Assembly (NCBI RefSeq): GCF_030463565.1
Contig: NC_134643.1
Coordinates: forward strand, 176,124,491 to 176,188,490
Source of the DNA: Pelecanus crispus
Lineage: Eukaryota; Chordata; Aves; Pelecaniformes; Pelecanidae
DNA length: 64,000 bases
Direction of reading: 5' to 3'
The position numbers and the translations under genes are program-made. This document shows, piece by piece, positions 37,165 through 47,692 of the stretch. Positions within the stretch are counted from its first letter, which is position 1; every line of letters begins with the position of its first letter. The notes beneath the pieces are model-generated. The model was not told the origin of the DNA and did no database searches. It saw only the letters and a list, made by a program, of their open reading frames with translations.

Positions 37165-37655
37165 CCCTGCTCCAGCTTGGATTTATCCACAGACTGCAGT
37201 CCCTTAGGGGTGTACCTGCTCCAAGTGGAGACTTACCTATGTGCCACAGGCTCTCCAGGGGTATAACTGCTGCTGCATAGACTTATCCACAACCACTGTC
37301 ACTTTGAGGTGCACCTGTTCCATCATGGCCTTTTCCATGGGCCACAACATCTTCAGAGATGTACCTGCTCCAGCGTGGCCTTACCCACAGCCACAGTACC
37401 TTCAGAAGTAAACCTGCTCCCACATGGCCTTACCCATGGCTGCAGTCCCTCCAGACGTGCACCTGCTCTGTCATGGGCTTATCCACTGCCACACACTTTG
37501 AGGTGCTCCAGCATGACCTCATGCACAGCCACTGATGCTTCAAGGTGTACCTGTTGCAGCATGGACTTAGCCACAAATGCTTTGAGGTGTACCTTCTCCA
37601 GCGTGGACTTAGCCTTGGGCCACAACCCCTTCAGAGGTGTACCTCATGCCCCATG
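37165..37655 (-). repeat. minisatellite of about 48 bp units inside the ERV
   Basis: About ten degenerate units are built on 'GTACCTGCTCCAGCGTGGCC', then TTA(C/T)CCACAGCCAC and a (C/T)TT(C/T)AGAG stretch. Unit length is roughly 47-49 bp. The array lies at the inner end of the ERV 3' region and is related to the plus-strand array at 25555-25735. A 115-codon plus-strand frame through it reflects the lack of stops in the repeat and is not a gene. Confidence 0.75.
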
Positions 37656-40600
37656 AATAACATGGCAAATTTATTAGGAAATTGGTGAGCAACTGTATCA
37701 GGCTTTAAAGATAAATCAATTTCTACTTAATTTCTTTAAAAAAAACCTGCACTCCCTGTACTTTTTACATGAAGAGGTAAGTTGAAGAGCTTAGCATATC
37801 TTGTCTGAAGTAACTGAATTACTGACTTGGTGATAACCCTTTTATTCTTCTGGTTGTTAATGGTGATGTAACAAAGGAGCTCAGCTGTTCACTTCTGTAT
37901 CAAGTACAGAGATGAGAAACTATAAAAATACAGTAGCAGAAAGTGCTTACTAATGTCCTACTGAAAATGTTGACATATTGGCATCTAAAACTAACATTTT
38001 TGTTATTTCTGTGATCATACTGCCAAGTGTCACGAATGGAGGTTTGAGAATCCTGATTATTATGTTAATTTATCGTGAATGAGTGACTTTATACAGTTTG
38101 ATTTAGTAGCAGTTTAGAATTTACTTGTGACAAATTGCAGGATTTGATTGTGATATTTTAATAATAATTATATTGCATTTATAATAAAATGTTTATCAAT
38201 ATTTATTAATATATTTAAATTAATATGTTTGAATAAATATAATAATAATAAATATTTTAATTTCTATTTACACTTCCTAGCTCAGGATGATTCTCTAGCC
38301 CAATACATTTTTCAGAATCTTAATTTTCCTTTGTAAACATTGTGTGACAGTAAGACTTTCCTCTGTATGAAAGTCTCTCCAACATCAAAATTCTAAACTT
38401 TTAATGCTGAAAATTTCAGATTAATACAATAGCCATGTAAAGGATACACTATGAAATGTTTCCTGGTGTTGTAAATGCCATTCATTAACTCAGTAGTGAT
38501 GTGAAAAGCAACTAAGTTCATGGAGAAATACTGGATGAAACACATTAAGAATCTTACTGAAGCGTAAGAAATATCTATGCTCATTCAACTTTTTTGCAAG
38601 TGTTCTTTTTACTGATTCCTAGTTTTACAGACTTTTTTTCCTGAAAAATAAGGGAAAAGTTACAAAATAACATCTTCAGATTTTTTTCCTAGTTATTGAA
38701 AAACTGATTGGTTTGTCTAAGGAAGTAATGAGGATGTTTACAGTCCCTGAAGAAAATTCCTGTTGCACAGAGATGCATTCTGGTAGAAACTGATCATATG
38801 GTCATTAGATGTCCTGTGTGTTTTTACAGTATGTACCATTTCATATTAAACACACTATCAGGAAAATCTAGGATCCAAAAATAGATAAAATTTTGAAACA
38901 GTACATTCCTTAAGTGTTTAATTTTTAAGGACTCACTAAGGCACACTTCCTGCACATGTTTGTGAACTATTGGCAAATATTTCCTTAGCATTTGCCTGTG
39001 GTTACCAAGGACTGTTTAGCTTTTTAATACCTCATGCCAGTGAGTACTTAACATGAATGAAGGAGCACCTGAAAATACTTTTTTGGACATTACACAGAAC
39101 TCAGTAATGTATTTTTCGGTTCTAATAGGTCAGTTTATGCTGGATTTCACTTGACATAAAACTGATATGATGCAATTGAAACTAACAGAGTGCAACTGAA
39201 ACTTATAGAACTTATTTAAGAAGCTAACTTCTTGTCTTTACATAACTTTTATCAATAAAATATATAATGAGCTGTAACCAATTCTTGATTAGGAGGGTTG
39301 TCTTTATTTTTTTGTGTTTTTTCTGAAGACATTAGAGACATAAATATACATGTTATCAGCAGTTAAGACATTACTATTATTTCCTGACCACTCAACTTTT
39401 TTCCTGAGGAACTCTATTTATCATCTGTAGAATATGTTTGTTCCTGGATGGGAAAATACACCCTTTTGTAAGTACTACTACAGAAATGCCCAAAGAAAAC
39501 ATGAACAAAATGCCAGGAAAAATGTGCTGTTGTCATGCATAACCAAAACAAAAATTCATGTAATTTATTTTAGGCAAGATATAAAAAGGCCTGACCATAA
39601 GCACAGGAGATGACATTTCTCAATATTAGAACCTGAATGTGCTAAACAACTATATATATAGATGTCAAGAAACTTCTCACTCAAAAATCTGCTTTCTCAA
39701 TAACATTTTTTTCTGTGCTAAGTATATCAGGCTTCTCTCTGTAGAGCTGAATTTTATTTGAAGTTGTTAAAAGACAAGAGATCCATGAAAATACTCAGTT
39801 GTGAAAACACCAAGCTAATTTCATTCCATCAAATTCATCAACACCAAGCAATTTTACTGCTGGTTTGGAAAAAATTTTATTCAGAGACATTATTTAGAGA
39901 GACCAAAAATGAGCCAACAGTCTCTATCCCTGTATGCAATTTTGAAAATTTTCACATATTTGACATACTGTCATACAATGTCTATTATCATGAAAAAGTC
40001 CTAAACCAGGTATTTGATCACATTTTCTGAACATATTATGAAAGACATGTAAAAAACCAGACCTCTTATCTTTAAAGACAAAGATAATATAATTTGTGTA
40101 GTAGATAAACAAATAAAATGTTTCCCCTTCTTATTACTGCTGTGTTATTCAGATTGTCTTTTTCTGTAGTATACAATGTGGTTTTGTGTATGAAAATGTC
40201 TGTATCTCTATAAATTATCACTGAAATAATTTCAACAACTGTATCAAGTTAACTGTGCAGAGTAGGATTCAGTCCACTTAACATTGGTACATAACTCATC
40301 CAAGTCTTGATTAGAGAAGCAATTCTCCCAATCTAGATATCTACAAATCCACTTTAACCCTACTTTAGATTCTTTATGGAAGCTGAGACCTTCCACTTGG
40401 AGGTCTGGAGGAGCTTCACTTCAGTGAAGTAGCACATAGGACAACTGCAATGGAAAAAATTCCTTAATATCATTGTATGCATCTCATTTTCTTCAGTGCT
40501 ACACATGATCAGTAGGAAAAGAATTCCCATAAAAAGCTGTGAAGCCACTGCCTTACTTTCATCCAAACCCCTTATTAAAACATTACTATGATGAAGCTCA

Positions 40601-43600
40601 TAGGAAGCTAATCCTTAGGCAGGTGGCAAAATAACTGATTACTGCTGCTACCTTGTTTAATGTACCCATAATTTATTCAATTAATTCTGCAGTTTGTCTC
40701 ACTAATCTAGTCTGGTTGATCTTTTAGAAGCTTTTGGGGACTGTGATTAACATTTTCTGGAAGTTCAGTCAAAAGAACAAAAGAACTATGTTCAAAAGAC
40801 TTCATAATTTCCAAAGTTTTCTGCTTTCTCATTTTTGATGAGCCCAAGAATAAATTTACTAACTTACTTTTCTCTTTCAGTATTCAGAAAGTCAGAAAGA
40901 AGCAGTGATGTTATGGTTTCCTGTTCATGACAGATATTGCCCTACTTGCCATCTCTCAACACTACTTTGTGAAATTGGTTGATCCAATATGACATAATGT
41001 AAAAAACCCAGTATTTTGGAATACTGAAAGTTACCTTGAGAAATGCCTTTTTTCCCAAATAAAGATGAAGGTATCCTGAATGAAATAAAATGCTAAAAGA
41101 AAAGTTTACTTGTCTGTGTTGTGCTGAATTTGTAAGAACAAACAAAAACTTCTCTAGAAAAATAGAAATTAACAACAATACTAAAAGAAGCATAAAACCA
41201 AACTGAGAGTTTTTATCATTTACACAAAGCACACAAGCTTCTCTAGAGACATGATTATAACAGTCTTTGAAATATTTTTGTGGTTGGACTCAGAATATTA
41301 AGAAGAATATTGAAATATTTAGATTCAAATGTGGTCTCTGGTTGTTGAAAAGCTCGTGTATAGGCATATGTGAATACAGCTTGGCTTCAGAATGGTATCC
41401 ACTTCCCAGACTGCAACAGATATTAAATTCAAGAAATTATACACATTGGCAGTACAATTCTCAAATATATGTGAAGTTTCTTTTATGTATTAAGTTTCTA
41501 AATGTCAGGTTTTTTAGCCAAAAGTGAAAAAAATAGCACTGTAAATAGAAAAATGTACAGAAAATGTACAACATATGTATGTTTTTCTAAAGATCAAGGA
41601 TATTAGGATATAGGAAACTGAGGTTTGGCTTTTTTTTTTTTCCGTCATTTTTTATACAGGAATTAAATAATGCATCACTTTCCAGTTACTAAAAAAAGCA
41701 CATTGAATAAAAAAAAAAAAAAGTGGTTGGAAAGCAATGTTGGTCTCATTTTTCCAAAAAAAGGGTGAGTTACATACCTCTCCTTTACTTCAGAGTTTTG
41801 ACTCTCAGTTTAGTGTTTATTTTGTTTGTGGAGAGATGGACCCTTTCCTTCCATGAGTTTAAAATATTACTAAAATGGTATACAAAAAAGGGTGCCAAAT
41901 GTAAGAAAGAAAAGTAACAAAAGGATGAGTTTAATGATAATGAGATATGAGAAGGACATAAGTACAGATAAAAAGCAGTAAAGAAAAAAATATTTTAACT
42001 GACACAAGAAAAAAAAAAAAAAAAAAAGACAAATTCCAGGCACTAGGCCTGCTTTGGGTTTAAAATAAATACAACATTAAAAGCCAAATACAACAGAGAA
42101 CAATTACCTTGATTTTAACTTGGTTCTGTTAATCAGAGTGACATAAGTAGAGACAGAATTGTGCAAAGACCTGAAAGTAAAAGAAGTACAAGGAGCAAGC
42201 CAGAAGAGGAGCCAAGTAGCATTTTAAGTAGACATGCAAGCTGTAATATAATGAAGAAGTAGGAATAAATTTAGGAGAAAGCAATTAAGTAGTAATTTAT
42301 GCCAACTCCTATCTGTATATATATAAACTACCCAATAGGCCATTGAGGAGAACAATCCACAAAGCCATTTTTTAATTGGCAAATTGAGCTGTCAGAATTG
42401 AACACTTCAGAAACACTTGTTGAATATAGTGAAATTATTTTTTTGAGAAAAAAATATGACACAAAGACAAAATTAAAAGTTCAACTACACCAGTTGCATA
42501 AATATGTACTGTTAATGGAAAAAATCACTTACATGCAAAAACAGAAATGGGTGTATCTGAAAACACATATCTAATTTGTGAACCATTTGAAGTCAACTGC
42601 ATACAAATGTTTTAATGAAACATTTTTCTGTAAAAAGAATAACCAGACTTCTCAGTCTGACTTTGGAAAATTTGAAATCTAGATTAGCAACATGAGCCTG
42701 TCAATAGTATAAAGTACTGAAAGGCATGAACATGAATGCTAATATTCTAGAAAAAAATGCAGGCATCCAAAACAGGACCCACATAGCATGCTAGTTAGTT
42801 GCATAGTTATTATGTTTGTAAAAGTAAAGGATAGAGGTAAAGATCCTCTTTCTAAAATCAAGAATATTAGTTCTGAAGTGGCAAGACTAGATTATGCATT
42901 TTTTCCTTTGTTTATTTTTTCCTATTTTTTCTTTCTTAAATAGAGAAATGCTCAGAATAACAATTAACATTTAGTTACTGAAGGGGGGAGAAAAGTAGTA
43001 ATTAAAAAATATTTGAGAGGAATGCTGCTCTCTGTCTTCAGACAAAAAGAATGCCTCTACCTCTTCTCTACTTTGAAGAAGAGCGATCTTCTTCAGGGGC
43101 CTTAGCAATTTGGTCTCATTCTCATGTTAAAGGAAAATAACATATTTTATGACATACATTACAGAGGGAAATGTCTTATACATCCTTTGTGCCATGCACT
43201 GAAGAGAAAAAAATGTAATTATTCTAGCTCACTAATTAAATTAGGATTGCCAGTTCACTAAGTATAGAAACCTTTTATCAGAAGATAGAGAGAGAATCTG
43301 TGAGTTTTCATACAGGGTTTTTTTGCTTGTGTGTAACATCGCTGAGGAGGGGGAGATTCTTGTTCAGGTTTTTCTTTCCCAGTCAAAGTAAATCTAATGA
43401 TTAAGCAACCACAATAAAGGAAAATAAAACCAGATTTTTAAACTGTATCACAAAGAGGTACAAAACCAGAATAAAAATTATGTGGTTTTGTTTTTTTTTT
43501 TTTTTAAGTCTGATCCTTTTGGTTCCTAAGGATTCCCTTTCTAACAACAAGCTAAAGGAGTAAACTCCCAGTAACAGTACTGTGTTATAACACTGAGCAG

Positions 43601-44384
43601 GACAGACTGTTTTGTTACATTAAACCTTAAGTATTTTAATCAAAATGACATTTACACAAAACTAGAAAGTTTTTTATCTGACTTTCTTCCTTTTAATAAG
43701 TTTTCAGATGTAAATTTTAGGAATATTTGGAAATCCCCAACATTAACATTTTAAGTTACTATTTTAAATATCAGCAACGATTTTGGTCTCAACAATGGCA
43801 AAGGCAAAAAATATTTCTCTAAGATACTGCTGCAAGAGTAGAGGCAGGTAAAGCTACACTATAGCTAAGAGAGAAGGGATTGTGGATGTTGCAGGTTGCA
43901 GATCTGGGAAATACAAAGAGCAACAACATAAGACACATCATGTTTTAGAGCATACTTTATAAATTCAGTCAGATAAGTGAAGATAAAGTATCAATGTTTG
44001 TGGAGTTTTTGATATGGATGTTATATCTAGTATCATCAAGTTATGAGACACCATCTGTTCTGAAAAAAAACCCTGCTTTATTAATAGATTTCTGTAAAAT
44101 TGTCAAAGATGTGTCAGATGCTATACGGGTAGATTCCTCATGAAAAGTTATGCAGCATCTAAATAACTAATCCAGGGTGTTAATTAGAACAAATACTGAA
44201 CTTTTATGACATTTTTGTCAGCTTATAATGGTTTGAATTCAGATTAGCATATTTTTTTCCACTTTAAGCCAAAGTAACTTTTGTGCTTTGTATGGTAAAA
44301 ATCTGAGCACAGCAATGGCACTTCCGTAAAATAATTAAATGGCTTAATTGGTTTTGAGGTCACAGGTGAAAACTAATTTGATCT
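37656..44384. other. AT-rich spacer
   Basis: No gene or element recognised over 6.7 kb. It is very AT-rich around 38150-38260 (TTTAATAATAATTATA-like). A-runs lie at 41708-41722 and 42009-42027, T-runs at 41630 and 43490. Small open frames (for example 39758-40030 and 40942-41232) have no motif I can identify. Confidence 0.6.
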
Positions 44385-44949
44385 TGTCCTGGTTTCAGCT
44401 GGGATAGAGTTAATTTTCTTCCTAGTGGCAGGCATAATGCTGTGTTTTGGATTTAGGGTGAGAATAATGCTGATAACACACCAATGTTTTAGCTGTTGCT
44501 AAGTAGTGTTTACACTAAGTCAAGGACTTTTCAGCTTCCCATGCTCTGCCAGGCGCACAAGAAACTGGGAGGGGGCACAGCCAGAATGGTTGATCCAAAC
44601 TGACCAAAGGGCTATTCCATACCATATGACGTCATGCTCAGTATAGAAACTGGGGGCAGTTGCCCAGGGAGCAGCGATCGCTGCTCGGGAACTGTCTGGG
44701 TATCGGTCGGTGGGTGGTGAGCAATTGCACTGTGCATCACTTGCTTTGTATATTATTATTACTACTATTATTATATTGTTATTATTACTACTACTATTTT
44801 GCTTTATTTTGTTTCAATTATTAAACTGTTCTTGTCTCAACCCAGGAGTTTTCTCACTCCTCTGATTCTCTCCCCCATTCCATTGGGGCAGGGGGAGTGA
44901 GTGAGAGGCTCAGTGGTGCTTAGTTGCTGGCTGGGGTTAAGCCACAACA
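44385..44949 (+). mobile_element. solo ERV LTR
   Basis: Starts TGTCCTGGTTTCAGCTGGGA and ends GGGTTAAGCCACAACA, so it has TG...CA termini over 565 bp. It contains an intact CRE at 44627-44634, a TATA-like CAGTATAG just after it, a trinucleotide array (ATT/ACT, about 44750-44800) and ATTAAA at about 44819 as polyadenylation signal. The C-rich strand near the end is typical of this avian LTR family. The flanking 5 bp do not match (GATCT, TATTA), so the target duplication is lost or the locus recombined. No internal sequence is attached. Confidence 0.85.
44627..44634 (+). promoter_or_regulatory. perfect CRE (TGACGTCA) in LTR U3
   Basis: The palindrome TGACGTCA is the consensus site for CREB/ATF factors. 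It lies just upstream of a TATA-like element, where retroviral U3 enhancers usually sit. The same position in the other family members is mutated (see findings). Confidence 0.7.
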
Positions 44950-46749
44950 TATTATTTCCTATTTTCACAAAAACACTCCACAGTCAGAAACCTGTTCAAG
45001 GCTGTCAGCTGTTACTCAAGAAATACATAAGAATGAAGTGTCAGAGTTGTAGTAAGTCAGGCTGTGAAGTTGTTTCGAGAAGTCACTTACTCATAGCCTT
45101 TATACCTGATCCTTTCCAGACTTTTATATCTGATTCTTTCCAGTCCTTGTTGGCATGCATTTTCAGAGGCAGTTCATGCAATTATGCAAACAATTATCCT
45201 GATCTTTTGGGTTGTATATTCCTAAAGAAAATGAGAGAAAAGTGAAGATAAAGAGATTTCAGGATTTCTATGTAAATGAACCTCATTCAGGATTTAAAAA
45301 AAAAAAAAAAAAAATCCACCCCCAAAAAGAAATCTGACAGTGAATACAACATGTAACAAACAATGCAGAAAAAAAGTAGGTGTTGCACAAATAAGTGCTG
45401 CACAGAAAGAAGGGTTTAACTAAATTTATCTTTCTTGCCCTTATTTTGCATTCAGGTCTTAATTCCTGGTTGTCCTCTTTGTCTGCTCCAGTGTGAATCC
45501 GAGTTCTTTATGGCTGAAAAGCAAAGGTACAGAATAAAGAAGAGTCCTGTTTGCAGACTCTACTGTCCATATAACATGAATATAAGTTAAGCCAGATTTG
45601 ACCCTGCCAGCCCTTTGCAGTCTCCCAAGGTTAGACCAGCAGTCTGTGGCATCCGGAGTAACTCAGGAGAAAAATGAGTGCTAGAGCACACTGGTCTTCT
45701 AGGCAGTGTTCTCATGCTGTCTTGACAGAAAGGTTAAATATCATGTCTTTACGTGCGCCTAACATGATGTGCTGTATAGCCATACTGCAGATATTCCTGA
45801 GTATTAAGTAAAACACCCATGTGCAAATTGGTTCCCTTAGCCAGAGAACGGCAGAACACTCCTGCGGCAGTTACTAACTCTGTAACAGATACAGCCTTTG
45901 CATTCCAAAATATCCACATGTGTCATCACTGTTTTTTATAGGCTATGCAGCTATGAGACTATGGGAGATAATAGGTCCTAGATGACCTATTATCTGTTAC
46001 ATGTGAGAGATGCTTTGAAGTAAGAATATATGTATATAGAGGATCTCAGAATAAGTCTAGAAATGTAAGTAGACCTACATCTACAGGAGTAAACCTGGAA
46101 TTCCGAACGCAATATGTCAAATAGCCCTCTACTACCAGGAGAGAACAAGTTTTCCAAGTGTAAGGTTTTTTAAAGAAAATAAAATGTAGTCTTTTGTCAA
46201 ACTGTTTCCTTATCCCACTACTTGCCTAAATGACATGATCTAAAGTCCAGTCACCTAAGCAATTATTAGAAGCATCTTCAAATATTTAAGTTTTCCAGAT
46301 TATGTAATTAATAGTAATATAAATTATTTTATGTGAAGGAAAAAGCTGTCTTAAAGTGTTGAAAGTGTACATATCATTTTCAGCTAAAAGTTGAATTTGG
46401 ATCATTAAGATTACAAATACTCCTTTACCTTGCTGAAACTTCTGTGTTGCCATGAGACGCTCAAGAGATGACACTGTTTTAACAGTTTTAAACTATTCTT
46501 AAGCTGCCTTGAACCAAAAAATCTGCTTGTGTTATTGAAATGAAATATTGACATTGTCACAGATGTACACTAAGACTAACTCAAACGAAGGACAAACTCA
46601 AACAATTTTGTTTCACGGAACAGGCAAAACCACACAACAGAAAACAATGAGAAACAGGGTTAAACCAAAATCAATCAACACTCCAATAACATTTAACACA
46701 TAACAGGTTCGAGATGTCAGTTGGGGTATTGTTACTACATGTCAATACG
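44950..46749. other. spacer between LTR and provirus
   Basis: No gene is established. A 114-codon plus frame at 44901-45245 begins inside the LTR and shows no motif. A candidate short exon is at 45456-45526. An A-run lies at 45296-45314. Confidence 0.55.
45456..45526 (+). other. candidate short exon (very tentative)
   Basis: A strong pyrimidine tract TTTATCTTTCTTGCCC ending in TTTTGCATTCAG precedes 71 nt that are open in one frame and end at AAAG|GTACAG. The peptide would start with LIPGCPLC. The PGC motif recalls the C-terminal part of histidine acid phosphatases, but the match is too short to assert. Chance is the default explanation. Confidence 0.1.
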
Positions 46750-46808
46750 TTGTCTCACAAAGGGAGTTCGTTACCCTGTATGCAATAATCCAATTCACAC
46801 ACTGAATC
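46750..46808 (-). mobile_element. remnant of the provirus 3' LTR (last ~59 bp)
   Basis: The sequence matches the inner end of the 5' LTR at 55155-55213 (both contain CAATAATCCAATTCACACAC) with a few differences. Only this terminal piece of the 3' LTR survives, joined directly to the integrase remnant. Its outermost T has become C (CGTTGTCTC against TGTTGTCTC). Confidence 0.85.
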
Positions 46809-47590
46809 TTAAAAGGGCTAACTCCTTTGCCAACCCTACAAGAGACTCGAATTCTCATCAATGCTATTGGTAACACATCTATCCATTTCATTTGAGTTTC
46901 CTGACAAAGTTTTGAAATCTGCCTTTTCAGAGTCTGATTCTTTCGTTCAACCTTGCCACTTGATTGTGGTCTCCAAGCAGCATTTAAGTCCCATGTAATT
47001 TGTAAAGACTTTGCAACTTCCTGAACTATTTGAGCTATAAAATGTGGTGCATTATTGGAGAGCATTCCTTCAGGCACCCCAAATCTAGGAATTATCTCCT
47101 TTAACAATATTCTCACTACTTCCCACGCCTTATTGGTATGACACAGGAAAGCTTCAGGCCATCCTGAAAAGGTGTCTAATAACACCAACAGATATCTATA
47201 CTGATTGCATTTTGGCAGTTCAGAAAAATCAATTTGCCAGTATTCCCCAGGGGTCTGACCCCTCCTGACCTCTCCAGGAGGAGGTCTTTACTGTATTTTT
47301 GCATTATTCTTACAACATATTGGGCACTGGTTCACAATAAAGTTTGCAAAAGTTTGCATCTTCAGTCCTACAGCATATCTTTTGATACTTGCAACCAGAA
47401 CATCCATTCCCATATGAGATTCACTATGGGTCTTCTTCAATATTTCTCTCACCATTGGAGTAGTAATCAATACTTGCCCATCTTTGGTTATCCATCATCC
47501 TTCCCTTGACTTGGTACACTAAATATTTGGCAAGCTGATCCTCTTTCTTAGAAAATTTCAGAGGTTCCCATTGAACTTTTCTTCATCGGG
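46809..47590 (-). pseudogene. retroviral integrase, broken
   Basis: Integrase of a gammaretrovirus-like class I ERV; in an intact virus it inserts viral DNA into the host chromosome. The N-terminal zinc-binding part is recognisable by a His-x3-His element (in SESHMG) and CPICC near 47310-47440. Of the catalytic D,D-35-E triad, the first Asp (codon 47228-47230, in WQIDF) and the Glu (codon 46946-46948, in VERKN) are present. The second Asp is replaced by Asn (codon 47054-47056, in SNNAP). Stops separate the zinc-binding part from the core, and the reading frame at the C-terminal end runs into LTR sequence, giving a spurious tail. Upstream it is interrupted at 47591 by CR1. It is non-functional. 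Confidence 0.9.
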
Positions 47591-47692
47591 ACATGGTTTA
47601 GTGTAGTCTATCCTTAATTAGTTTAGTGTGGACTTGGTAATGTTAGGTTAATGGTTGGACTGGATGATCTTAAAGGTCTTTTCCAACCTAAA
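47591..47692 (+). mobile_element. CR1 3'UTR fragment, 5' partner of a CR1-CR1 chimera
   Basis: ACATGGTTTAGTGTAGTCTA ... TTCCAACCTAAA matches the CR1 3'UTR at 28859-28960 almost base for base. It stops just before the terminal ATTCTATG repeats and continues at once into the body of another CR1 in the same orientation. A normal insertion should end in those repeats, so this is more likely the product of template switching during one insertion than an independent copy. Confidence 0.8.

Noticed and set aside
37309..37656. 115-codon plus-strand frame
   Set aside because: It runs through the minisatellite, whose unit happens to lack stops in this frame, and is antisense to the ERV.
44901..45245. 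114-codon plus-strand frame
   Set aside because: It starts inside the terminal part of the solo LTR and continues into unrelated flank without any motif.
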